Below, piece by piece: positions 25,901 through 34,355 of a stretch of 64,000 nt of DNA; the first letter of the stretch is position 1; each line of letters starts with the position of its first letter. Both the position numbers and the translations under genes were made by a program. The notes below the pieces were generated by a model that was not told the DNA's origin, searched no databases, and saw only the letters and a list, made by a program, of their open reading frames with translations. This DNA comes from Flavihumibacter petaseus NBRC 106054 (lineage in GTDB: Bacteria > Bacteroidota > Bacteroidia > Chitinophagales > Chitinophagaceae): assembly GCF_000974785.1 (NCBI RefSeq), contig NZ_BBWV01000006.1, positions 61,626 to 125,625 of the forward strand, in the 5' to 3' direction.

Positions 25901-28900
25901 TTCATCGAATTCTGGATGCAGGATCCTTTCCTTCGCCAGCCAGGCAGTACCGGCGGACAGCTTTATTTCAACCTCGGTAACATTTCTGAGGACGTATTGC
26001 GGGACGGCCGTCGGTTCTTCGAGAACGGTCTGCCCACCCCGAATATCCAGGCAGGAGTGGATTCCAGTACGAAATGGGGCCGGGTGCCCAGTAACCCCAT
26101 ACAGGTAACCACCGCATTCAGTAATGATCCTGCCGACCGCCCTTACCAGGATGTCGGATTTGACGGCCTGGATGATGACGCCGAAAGAAGAAAGTTCAAC
26201 AGCTACCTGGGCCAGCTCGCCTCCATTGTGGGTACGGGTTCTGCCGCCTACCAGGCTGCCCTGAACGACCCGGCCAACGATAACTTCAAGAACTACCGTG
26301 ACGAAAACTACGATAACGAAAAAGCGCCTATTCTTGAGCGTTATAAGGCCATCAATAACCCGCACGGAAACTCACCTATAGCCGACAATAATTCTTCTGT
26401 CACAACGGCCTTTACCCTGTATCCTGACCAGGAAGACCTGAACAAGGACAATACACTGAATGAACTGGAAGAATATTTTCAATATAAAGTCAACCTGCGG
26501 CCGCAGGACCTGGTAGTAGGGCAGAACTACATTACCGACATCCGGGAGTTTACGGCGGATACAGTTCACCAGCGTTGGTTCCTGTTCCGCATTCCGGTGG
26601 ATGAATATGAAAGGAAAGTCGGTGATATCCCGGATTTTAAATCCATCCGGTTTATCAGGATGTTTATGACCGGATTTCAGGATAGTATCGTAACAAGGTT
26701 TGCAAAACTTGAACTGGTGCGGAACCAGTGGCGCCGCTTTTCTTTTGAGCTGGATACCACCGGCAATTATAAAACCATACCTGATAATTCCGGCACTGCG
26801 TTTAATGTTCTTGCCGTGAATGTGGAAGAGAACGCAAACCGGTCACCGGTTAACTATGTGGTGCCGCCAGGGATCCTGCGCGTTCAGCAGCTGAGCAACA
26901 ACAACGTGAACATCCTGCAGAATGAACAGGCGATCAGCCTGCAAATCTGTAACCTGCGTCCGAACGAAGGCCGGGGTGTATTCAAAACATTGAATCTCGA
27001 CCTTAGGCAATACGGAAAACTGAAGATGTTCACCCACATTGAAAGTGTCATCGGGTCCGCCAACCTGAATAATGGCGACGTCAGTGCAGTAATCCGCATC
27101 GGGAATGATTTTGCCGGTAACTACTATGAGATCCGGATCCCGTTGAAGGTAACACCGCCCGGAAAATACAGTGATGCCAACCCGGAAATGGTATGGCCCA
27201 CGGAGAACGACCTCGACCTTGACCTGCAACGCCTGATCGATCTGAAGCTGAGCCGGAACGCCAATTCTCAACCGAATCTGTATTACAAGGAAACCGATGC
27301 CGACGGTAAAAGTTATGCCATCATCGGGAATCCGAACCTGGGCGAAGTGCGGGGGATGTTCATTGGCATCAACAACAATACTTCCACCAACGTCTGTGCG
27401 GAAACCTGGTTCAACGAATTGCGGTTGTCGCAGATCGATGAGAAAGGGGGATGGGCTGCTACCGGCCGCGTGGATATGAAGCTGGCAGATCTCGGTACCA
27501 TCTCCCTGTCCGGTGCCTATCGCAGCATAGGATTCGGCAACCTGGAGCAGCGTGTAAACGAAAGGAGCCGGGAAAACTTCAGCCAGTTTGATGCTGCTAC
27601 CAGCCTGGAACTCGGAAAGCTGCTCCCGGCAAAGGCAGGTGTATCCATCCCGGTTTATGCAGGCTATTCGCAAACGGTCCTGACACCGGAATATGATCCC
27701 TATGACCTCGACGTTAAACTGAAAGACAAACTTGAAGCCAACAGCGGTGCCACCAGGGACTCCATCAGGAAAGACGCGATCGATATGGTGTCGACGAAAA
27801 CCATCAATTTCACCAACGTAAGAAAACTGAATACCAACGGGAAAAAGCAGAAAATCTACAGCCTTGAAAACTTTGATGTCAGTTATTCCTATACCAAAAC
27901 AGAACATTTCAGTCCGCTGATCGAAGCAGAAGAACTGGTTCGGCACCGGGCCGGATTGGGGTATAATTATGTATCTACGCCCAAATACTGGGAGCCCTTT
28001 AAAAAGATGGTGAAGAGCCGGTCCAAATGGCTGGATATTATCCGTGATTTCAATCTTAACTATTCACCGGCATTGCTGAGCTTCCGGGCCGATGTCAATC
28101 GCCAGTTCGGTGCCATCCGGCCCAAAAACGTCGGCGGGCCCAAGGGCGTAATCCCGGAAACATACGATAAGTATTTCACGTTCGACCGGTATTACAACCT
28201 GCGCTGGGATATTTCCAAATCGCTGAACTTCGACTTCACTGCGGTCAACCGGGCACGCGTGGATGAAGATTCCGGGCGCCTCGATAAAGCGGAAAGGAAA
28301 AAGATGTGGCAGCTGTTCTGGCGCGGCGGAAGAAATGTAACCTACGAACAGACGGCGAATCTGACCTATACCTTGCCAACCCAGAAGATCCCGGCACTGG
28401 ACTGGACAACCATGCGGGTGGGCTACCTGGCCCGTTACAACTGGCTGGCAGCGTCACTGGATACTTTTGCCAGGAGTCTCGGTAACTTCCTGGGTAACGC
28501 ACAGGAAAAAAATGCAACCGCAGAATTTGACATGACGCGGTTGTACAACAAATCGCGGTTCCTGCGTTCACTGGATTGGGATAATGCACCCGCCGCTGCA
28601 CCCCGGGCACCCAACGACAGTACCGCTAAAAACGCCCCGGCTGCAAAACCGGCGAAAGACCCCAATGCCCCGATGGAGCTGAACACTTTTGTAAAAGTGA
28701 TCGGCCGGATTATTACCTCTGTCAAACGGGTCACCATTCAATATTCCGACGTGGGTACCACTAACCTGGTGGGTTATACCGACTCGGTCAAATGGCTGGG
28801 CATGAATCCGAAGTCAAATGCTCCGGGCTGGGGGTTTGTATTTGGTAAACAACCAGACACCAGCTTCGTTAACGATTTCGCCCAGCGTGGGTTGATCACG

Positions 28901-30133
28901 AACAGTCCATTGCTGAACAACCTGAACCGGCAGGACTATAACCAGCACATCAGCATCACTGCCCAACTCATACCCGTTCGCGATCTCACCATCGATATCA
29001 ATATTGAAAAGACATTCGGTAAAGCATATTCGGAACTGTACAAGGATACCATCGGGAATGGCAGCTTTGGACACCTGAGTCCTTATGTGACCGGTACCTT
29101 CAATGTTACCTATATTTCCTTCCAGACCCTGTTTGGAAAATTCAAACCCAACGAGGTAACGGAAACGTTTAAACGTTTTGAAGCGAACCGTATCATTCTT
29201 TCTGAGCGACTCGCAAAGAGCAATCCTTACTGGGGCAAGCTGGATCCGGCTGATCAATTCCTGCCGGATGGCTATTATACCGGGTACAGCCGTTACTCGC
29301 AGGATGTACTGATACCAGCCTTTATCGCGGCCTACACCAACAAGGATCCAAATTCTGTAGGCCTTATCAAGCAGGATAATGGCAACATTAAATCCAACCC
29401 GTTCAGGAGTATAATTCCCAAACCGAACTGGCGGGTAACCTATAGTGGCCTGACAAGACTGAAAGGCCTGGAGAAAACATTTACCAGCTTTACGCTTACC
29501 CACGCTTATACCAGTAACGTATCCATGAACAGCTTCAACAATAACCTGCTGTTCGAAGATCCGCTGAATTACAACTGGCCCGGCTTTATCGATACGGCAA
29601 CGGGCAACTTCTATCCCTATTTCCTGGTGCCGAACGTCACCATTTCAGAAGCATTTGCGCCCTTCCTGGATATCGACATGCAGCTGACCAACCAGTTTTC
29701 TGCCCGGTTCGAGTACAAAAAAAGCAGGACGCTCAGCCTTAGCCTGGTTGACTTCCAGCTCAGTGAAGCGAGGACCAATGAATATACACTTGCAGTGGGC
29801 TACCGGAAACGTGGTCTGAAAATGCCGTTCAAATTCAAATTGCCAGGCATGAAGCAGTCTGCCAGCGAATTGTCGAATGACCTGAACTTCCGGTTGGAAC
29901 TGGGGCTAAGGGATGATGCAACGGCCAACAGCCGGCTCGACCAGGAGGCGGCCTTGCCAACAGCCGGGCAGAAAGTGATCACAATCGTACCATCGATTGA
30001 TTATGTGCTGAACAACCGGATCAACCTCCGATTATTCTTTGACCAGCGACGGACGGAACCAAAGGTGTCCACGTCAGCACCCATCACGACCACCAGGGCA
30101 GGCCTGCAGATCAGGGTGAGCCTGGCGCAATAA
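22922..30133 (+). CDS. sprA: Cell-surface protein SprA (T9SS outer-membrane translocon)
   Basis: Giant outer-membrane beta-barrel that forms the protein-conducting pore of the type IX secretion system, needed for gliding and for secretion of CTD-tagged proteins. At 2,403 aa it has the normal SprA length. The N-terminal region after the signal segment (VILVLLAWFSGLQLAMA), the IYIDDFEGTRNSIDLR segment and the many long amphipathic strands are typical. No ATG precedes the signal peptide: the start is TTG 22922 or GTG 22937. An Ala/Pro-rich insert lies near 28590-28680 (residues about 1890-1920). It follows ruvA by 33 bp and is convergent, 5 bp apart, with the SDR gene. Confidence 0.95.
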   Translation: MGKKTVGNFFYRNVRTVILVLLAWFSGLQLAMAKAWQQDTTRKPGKDTLVFPLKDRRSDPIQEPSRNPFDLSDPANLKRTVEYDPVTRQYYIVEKIGNKFYRAPTYMTFEEYLRFKAREQEAEYFRQRADVLSNLNRKNIRPKLSVSENFFNRIFGTGKVDIRPQGNVDIIAGYQGQNIKNPTLPERARKSGGFDFDMNANLSVLGNVGSKLKLPISYNTQASFDFENQLKLDYTGTSDEIIKRIEAGNVSFSTKGSLIPGAQSLFGIKTQLQFGKLFLTGVLANQRAQRQSMGLIGGAATTSFEFKANDYEENRHFLLAQYFRQGYNKAMGNLPAVNSLTNILRIEVWVTNRNGSTTDTRDIVALSDLGEKHPYNYPTTPGPDSLPSNTVNGLYQAITSDPASRFSSTVTTKLNSMGLKSVQDFEKTFARKLSPSEYYFNPQVGFISLSQPLQSDEVLGVAFQYSYNGRVLQVGEFSQDVPPDTTAIIAGNPKVLFLKLLKATSQRTQLPIWDLMMKNVYALRTREGGYIASVQPTDFKLNVLYEEPSLGTKRYLPEGPKSGLPLISILNLDRLNNNRDPQPDGVFDFIEGFTMISNQARVIFPLLEPFGRDLDSIAFQGATQELKDKYIFKPLYDTIKEIAKTYANLDRFIIQGSAKGQSSSEISLGAFNVPQGSVSVSAGGSTLREGLDYIVDYNLGTVKIINQAILNSGIPVNVQYENNATFGIQQRNYLGLRWDYMAISNAHQTFTFGGQLVRLGERPYFTKMNYNEDPIRNTMYGLDFTYTSEVPKLTRWLDRLPFYTTNEMSTISAYGEGAVLKPGHPPQIGKGSEGLIYIDDFEGTRNSIDLRFPIINWTLASTPQNNGLFPEGSLKDSLAYGYNRAKFSWYNIEPNLQDKNAPNNPVSGYQDFSDPRIKAILQQQLFPAKTPDYGSAQLITFDMAYYPTERGPYNFDTRPGSISNAGKLLNPGSRWGGIMRGLDQVDFETGNVEFIEFWMQDPFLRQPGSTGGQLYFNLGNISEDVLRDGRRFFENGLPTPNIQAGVDSSTKWGRVPSNPIQVTTAFSNDPADRPYQDVGFDGLDDDAERRKFNSYLGQLASIVGTGSAAYQAALNDPANDNFKNYRDENYDNEKAPILERYKAINNPHGNSPIADNNSSVTTAFTLYPDQEDLNKDNTLNELEEYFQYKVNLRPQDLVVGQNYITDIREFTADTVHQRWFLFRIPVDEYERKVGDIPDFKSIRFIRMFMTGFQDSIVTRFAKLELVRNQWRRFSFELDTTGNYKTIPDNSGTAFNVLAVNVEENANRSPVNYVVPPGILRVQQLSNNNVNILQNEQAISLQICNLRPNEGRGVFKTLNLDLRQYGKLKMFTHIESVIGSANLNNGDVSAVIRIGNDFAGNYYEIRIPLKVTPPGKYSDANPEMVWPTENDLDLDLQRLIDLKLSRNANSQPNLYYKETDADGKSYAIIGNPNLGEVRGMFIGINNNTSTNVCAETWFNELRLSQIDEKGGWAATGRVDMKLADLGTISLSGAYRSIGFGNLEQRVNERSRENFSQFDAATSLELGKLLPAKAGVSIPVYAGYSQTVLTPEYDPYDLDVKLKDKLEANSGATRDSIRKDAIDMVSTKTINFTNVRKLNTNGKKQKIYSLENFDVSYSYTKTEHFSPLIEAEELVRHRAGLGYNYVSTPKYWEPFKKMVKSRSKWLDIIRDFNLNYSPALLSFRADVNRQFGAIRPKNVGGPKGVIPETYDKYFTFDRYYNLRWDISKSLNFDFTAVNRARVDEDSGRLDKAERKKMWQLFWRGGRNVTYEQTANLTYTLPTQKIPALDWTTMRVGYLARYNWLAASLDTFARSLGNFLGNAQEKNATAEFDMTRLYNKSRFLRSLDWDNAPAAAPRAPNDSTAKNAPAAKPAKDPNAPMELNTFVKVIGRIITSVKRVTIQYSDVGTTNLVGYTDSVKWLGMNPKSNAPGWGFVFGKQPDTSFVNDFAQRGLITNSPLLNNLNRQDYNQHISITAQLIPVRDLTIDINIEKTFGKAYSELYKDTIGNGSFGHLSPYVTGTFNVTYISFQTLFGKFKPNEVTETFKRFEANRIILSERLAKSNPYWGKLDPADQFLPDGYYTGYSRYSQDVLIPAFIAAYTNKDPNSVGLIKQDNGNIKSNPFRSIIPKPNWRVTYSGLTRLKGLEKTFTSFTLTHAYTSNVSMNSFNNNLLFEDPLNYNWPGFIDTATGNFYPYFLVPNVTISEAFAPFLDIDMQLTNQFSARFEYKKSRTLSLSLVDFQLSEARTNEYTLAVGYRKRGLKMPFKFKLPGMKQSASELSNDLNFRLELGLRDDATANSRLDQEAALPTAGQKVITIVPSIDYVLNNRINLRLFFDQRRTEPKVSTSAPITTTRAGLQIRVSLAQ

Positions 30134-30138
30134 TTTTG

Positions 30139-30897
30139 TCAACCTTTCTTTACCAGGAATGAATTTGCCTGCGCCGTACAGGTAATCACCAGGTCATTGA
30201 TGCATACGTGCGGTGGGAGGGTAGCGCAGTAAAAAACCGTGTCGGCAATGTCTTCCGCGCTGAGCGGTTCATACCCTTTATATACATCATCCGCGGTCTT
30301 TTCGTCTCCTTTAAAACGGACAATGGAGAACTCTGTTTCTGCAGCACCAGGATGAATGGCGGTTACTTTCACACCATGGCGGAGAAGATCGATGCGCATG
30401 GCTTTGGAGATAGCATCCACGGCATGCTTGCTGGCGCAATACACATTCCCTTTCTCATACACTTCCTTCCCTGCTATAGATCCGATATTGATGATATGCG
30501 GGCTGCCGGAAGCCAGCAGTTTGGGCAGAAGTGCTCTTGTCATGAAAAGTATGCCCTTAAGGTTCGTATCGATCATGGTTTCCCAATCGTCAATATTTGC
30601 TTCATCAAAATAATCACGGCCCAGTGCAAGCCCGGCATTGTTCACCAGCAAGGTGACCGGTCCGATGCCTTCAGGAAGATTGGCAACAGCTGCTTCAGCC
30701 GCCTGGCGGTTGCGAACATCAAATACGGCGGTGTGACAATTGATGCCATGCGCTGTTTCCAGTTCCTCCCTTAGTGTTTCCAGTTTATCCTGCCTTCTTC
30801 CTGTAATGACCAGGTTGTATTTTGCCGAGGCAAATTTTCTGGCGATCGCCATACCAAAGCCTGAGCTGGCCCCGGTTATCCATACTGTATTGTTCAT
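30139..30897 (-). CDS. SDR family oxidoreductase (YdfG-like)
   Basis: Classical short-chain dehydrogenase, 252 aa, NADP-type. The cofactor motif is TGASSGFGMAIA, with NNAGLALG, the catalytic Ser in INIGSIAG and the YxxxK motif in YCASKHAV. The DDWETMIDTNLKG and TEFSIVRFKGD segments closely follow E. coli YdfG, a 3-hydroxy-acid/serine dehydrogenase. A similar broad activity on beta-hydroxy acids is inferred. Its start is 3 bp from the stop of the T9SS cargo gene, so it is the last gene of the minus-strand run. Sepiapterin reductase is also an SDR but resembles this less. Confidence 0.9.
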   Translation of the reverse strand: MNNTVWITGASSGFGMAIARKFASAKYNLVITGRRQDKLETLREELETAHGINCHTAVFDVRNRQAAEAAVANLPEGIGPVTLLVNNAGLALGRDYFDEANIDDWETMIDTNLKGILFMTRALLPKLLASGSPHIINIGSIAGKEVYEKGNVYCASKHAVDAISKAMRIDLLRHGVKVTAIHPGAAETEFSIVRFKGDEKTADDVYKGYEPLSAEDIADTVFYCATLPPHVCINDLVITCTAQANSFLVKKG

Positions 30898-30900
30898 GTT

Positions 30901-33555
30901 TTATCGGATGAGGACCACAGTCCCTTTTTTAAACACAGATTTTCCTGTATAGTCAGTGCCTTTCACTACCCACACGAAGGTGCCGGTTGCCTGATACTGT
31001 CCGTTGATCCGGCCATCCCAGCCACGGCCGGCTTCACTTGTGCTGAAAACCATCTGTCCGTAACGGTTATAGACCTGGAAATATTCCAGCCGGGAAATAC
31101 CGACAGGTATCGGTCTGAATACACTGTTGGTCGCACTGCCCGGTGTAAAGGCATTGGGAACAAAAATATCGGGATTGGTTTTGAAAACCTTGATCCTGAT
31201 CGTGTCAAAGGCAAAACAGTTTTCGAGCGTCGCCACTCTTACAGCATAAGTCTGGTTGCTGGACAAAATCGCAGTAGGGTCGGGAATGTCTGTGGCGTTT
31301 AACCCGGTTGAAGGCGACCATTGATATACATCTCCGCCGGTGGCGTTCAGGTGCAACGGTTGGTTTACGACTATTGATGTGTCGTTGCCGGCAAAAGCCT
31401 GCACGGGCGGGCGTACCGTAACGACTACAGTATCCCTGCCGGGTTTCGGACAGCCAATATTGTCCACAACCGTGAGAATATATGCTGTTGTGCGTAAGGG
31501 GAAGGCGAATGGTGTGAGGGTGCGGGGCATCAGCAGGGTGCTGGTAGGCGTCCACGTAAAGCTGGCTCCGGCGATGGTAGCACTGAGCTGTGTGGTGTCA
31601 TCGTAACAGATGACCTGGTCCGGGCCCGCGAATGCACCCGGATAGGGTACTGTTTTTACGGAAACACTTCCCGTTGCGCTGCAGCCTCCGATCCTTGAGA
31701 TCACACTGTAGGTCGTAGTGGCAGTAGGTACGGCAATCGGGTTGGCAACAAACGGATCGAGCAGTGAAGCAGCAGGGCTCCATTCGAATTTCAGGCCGTC
31801 GCCCATAGTCCTCAGCTGAGCCGGATCAGTAAGGCAAATGGTGGTATCAGGCATCATGCGAAGCGTGACCCGGTCAACTACCCGTACAGTAACAGAACCG
31901 GAATTGACACAGCCATTGTCATTCAGGTTGACGAAATAAGTGGTGGTTTGTTTGGGGTGTACACGTGGCGTCGGGGTTGCCGGATTAATGATATTATAGG
32001 AAGGCGTCCAGCTGAAAACAGGGTTGAGTGTACCGGGCGCTTCTGCGATCAGTTGCAAGGTGTCGATGCTGCAGATCAGCGTATCCGTAAACGGAAACTC
32101 CAGGTTCGGCTTATCGCGCACTTCTATGTCGTGGCTGATGGTGCCAATACAGCCGAAGCTGCTTTCTACAGTAAGTTTGACCGTCTTGATGCCGAGTGAA
32201 TGATACTGGTACACGGGGTTGCGTACAGTGGAGATATCGGTATCAACAGTTTCATCACCAAACTCCCACGACCATTTACTCACCGTTCCGTATCGGGCAA
32301 AAGTTTTGTCTGTAAACCGGAATGGCGTCAGCAGGCAGGAGCCCAGCGATGAGAAATCGGGAAGGAAACCCGGATAAACCTTTGCCAGCGTTTCCGTTTC
32401 ATCTGTACAGGCGCCATTGGCCAGGTAGATGTAAAGTTTAACACGGTAGGTGCCGGTATCTTTATACTGGTGACGGACCATCCCCAGTGCTGTAGTAACC
32501 GTATCTTTTTTGGAGCCGTCACCATACTCCCAAACATAGGTTGAACCGGCGGGGTTCGCCTGCCCATTCTGAAAGGTGACATTGAAGTCGTCGCAGAAAT
32601 GATAATCCGGTGAAAGTACCGCAGACAACGGCTGGCAGTTGGACACCGTCAGGTGAATGTCTTTACGGTGCACATTGATCAGTTTGTTGTGCCGGTATTC
32701 ACTGATGCAGACGGTTACCACATACTGCCCCGTAGTTTGCGGGGCAATACCCGTTATTATACCCGTTGATGAATTGATGCTGACCTGGTTGCCCATTGGA
32801 TTCGGTCCATTATAGGGTATGCGGTAAGGAACACTATTGTAGGGTGGAGGTGCCGCGGGATTGGGGGTGGGGCAGGTATAACAACTCTGATCCTGCGTGC
32901 GGCCACCCCCGGTATAGGCATTACACAGTTCGTACACGAGTTCATCCTTGTCATCGTCTTTAGCGGAAAAGTCAAACGTAAATGCTGATCCGGCACAGAT
33001 AGCCACAGCGTCAAACCCGGTGATCAGGGGACTGTTGTTGTGTTCGGCTGCCGGCAGTGTTTTGGTGCCCGGAATCTCACACATGTACGTGGCGCCATAA
33101 TCGTCACTGCTTCCTGAAATGTTGTTGATGTTGGCAATGCGGCAGCAACGCTGGAAGGAAATGATATATCCATCCGGATCATCAGGGAGCGTAATTTCCT
33201 GCGTGTAATAACGGAGATTATAACAGATGTCGGTTGGCGGATTGAGAATGCAGGGATTTGAATTCGGATCGTACGCAACTCTTTCCTGGTTCCTGAAGGG
33301 GGCAATGGCCGGTGAGCCAATTTGCCGGTTGTCGCTTTTTCTGAAGACCGTAAAGGGAACTGTCTGATCGAACTGTCCCTGGTTGTTCTGAAAACAGTCA
33401 ATAAATAGTTTAAGTGAAATCAGGTACCGGGAAGTACCCGCAGTTGATCCGGCTCCCAGGTATTTATAGGAGAGTTCTCCCCCCCGGATATGATTGGCCA
33501 GAAGGGATTGACCAGAAAGAACAAACACCATGAAAATTGGGACTATATATTTCAT
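30901..33555 (-). CDS. PKD-domain protein with T9SS type B (gliding-associated) C-terminal domain
   Basis: Exported surface protein, 884 aa. In order: signal peptide (1-20); an N-terminal Cys-rich domain starting NHIRGGELSYKYLG (21-305); two PKD domains at about 312-395 (YVWEYGDGS) and 396-482 (WSWEFGDE); three or four Ig-like repeats of about 85-90 residues (about 488-795) with the pattern C-x2-D-x-QL ... F-x-W-x-P; and a type B sorting domain at 797-884 (IFVPNAFTPG ... YNRYGQMVF ... GWDG). The last domain sends proteins through the SprA translocon. It is likely an adhesin or surface scaffold. It follows the hydrolase gene by 27 bp. Confidence 0.93.
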   Translation of the reverse strand: MKYIVPIFMVFVLSGQSLLANHIRGGELSYKYLGAGSTAGTSRYLISLKLFIDCFQNNQGQFDQTVPFTVFRKSDNRQIGSPAIAPFRNQERVAYDPNSNPCILNPPTDICYNLRYYTQEITLPDDPDGYIISFQRCCRIANINNISGSSDDYGATYMCEIPGTKTLPAAEHNNSPLITGFDAVAICAGSAFTFDFSAKDDDKDELVYELCNAYTGGGRTQDQSCYTCPTPNPAAPPPYNSVPYRIPYNGPNPMGNQVSINSSTGIITGIAPQTTGQYVVTVCISEYRHNKLINVHRKDIHLTVSNCQPLSAVLSPDYHFCDDFNVTFQNGQANPAGSTYVWEYGDGSKKDTVTTALGMVRHQYKDTGTYRVKLYIYLANGACTDETETLAKVYPGFLPDFSSLGSCLLTPFRFTDKTFARYGTVSKWSWEFGDETVDTDISTVRNPVYQYHSLGIKTVKLTVESSFGCIGTISHDIEVRDKPNLEFPFTDTLICSIDTLQLIAEAPGTLNPVFSWTPSYNIINPATPTPRVHPKQTTTYFVNLNDNGCVNSGSVTVRVVDRVTLRMMPDTTICLTDPAQLRTMGDGLKFEWSPAASLLDPFVANPIAVPTATTTYSVISRIGGCSATGSVSVKTVPYPGAFAGPDQVICYDDTTQLSATIAGASFTWTPTSTLLMPRTLTPFAFPLRTTAYILTVVDNIGCPKPGRDTVVVTVRPPVQAFAGNDTSIVVNQPLHLNATGGDVYQWSPSTGLNATDIPDPTAILSSNQTYAVRVATLENCFAFDTIRIKVFKTNPDIFVPNAFTPGSATNSVFRPIPVGISRLEYFQVYNRYGQMVFSTSEAGRGWDGRINGQYQATGTFVWVVKGTDYTGKSVFKKGTVVLIR

Positions 33556-33582
33556 GCGTACGGTGATTGATCAAATATCTTT

Positions 33583-34344
33583 TCAAACCTGTTCAGCGAA
33601 GTCCTTCAGATATTGGTTGGCTTTCCTAGTCTCTTCCAGCATCCCCATATGCCCGGATGCTTCAAGTATATGAATATACGTTATTTCAGGAAGATGTACC
33701 AGCTTCAGCGTGTCTTCAAAAGAAATAGCCTGATCATACCGTCCCAATATGAAAAGTACCGGTACAGCACTGTTTTTCAGCACCGCGGTACGATCTGGCC
33801 TGGCGATCATTGCCTCATAAAATGCGACCAGTGTGTCGTCGGAAATATACGAATTGTCGCGGGCGATGGCCTTAATGGAAGCGGCCATTGTTTCGCGGTT
33901 CTTTTCGGCGAAAAGGTTTTGGGTGGTTGACTGGAGAAATGCTTCAGCGCCATGCTGGCGGATAAAAGCTATTCCCTTACGGCGGGTTTCTTTTTTCTGC
34001 TCATTGTCCGCAAGTGCCGTGCTGTGAAAAAGCCCCAGGGCCCTCAGGTGCTGCGGGTATTTTTCTGCAAATGCGAGACTGATATATCCGCCCATGGAGT
34101 GACCGACCAATATGATGCGGGGGATCTTTTCATGATCGAGTATTTCTTTCAGGCCGTCAGCCATGGATTCCATGGTAGGAGAGGACTCGGCCGGAGTATT
34201 GCCGGTTCCCGGTAACTGGGGAGTGATGACCCGGAATTTCTCCGCGAGTACAGGCACCTGCTCATCCCAGATGCGGTAATCTTCCCCGAAGCCATGAACC
34301 AGCATCAGCGGCTGGCCGTCACCGATAGCGTTGTATTGCATCAT
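33583..34344 (-). CDS. Alpha/beta hydrolase
   Basis: Cytosolic alpha/beta-fold hydrolase, 253 aa. The oxyanion segment is LVHGFGEDYRIWD, the nucleophile is in GHSMGGYIS, the acid is near FILGRYDQAIS and the catalytic His is in EASGHMGMLE. A cap domain lies between the nucleophile and the acid. It resembles ester or epoxide hydrolase-like proteins without a clear substrate. It lies 11 bp downstream of lnt on the same strand. Confidence 0.9.
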   Translation of the reverse strand: MMQYNAIGDGQPLMLVHGFGEDYRIWDEQVPVLAEKFRVITPQLPGTGNTPAESSPTMESMADGLKEILDHEKIPRIILVGHSMGGYISLAFAEKYPQHLRALGLFHSTALADNEQKKETRRKGIAFIRQHGAEAFLQSTTQNLFAEKNRETMAASIKAIARDNSYISDDTLVAFYEAMIARPDRTAVLKNSAVPVLFILGRYDQAISFEDTLKLVHLPEITYIHILEASGHMGMLEETRKANQYLKDFAEQV

Positions 34345-34355
34345 AAATCACCATT

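Noticed and set aside
26843..27946. 367-codon open frame on the minus strand
   Set aside because: Antisense to sprA, with no recognisable motif and no promoter; several similar shadows occur along sprA.
30139..30897. Sepiapterin reductase completing a tetrahydrobiopterin pathway
   Set aside because: It is an SDR, but its sequence pattern (IDTN, TEFSIVRFKGD) follows YdfG-type 3-hydroxy-acid dehydrogenases rather than sepiapterin reductase.
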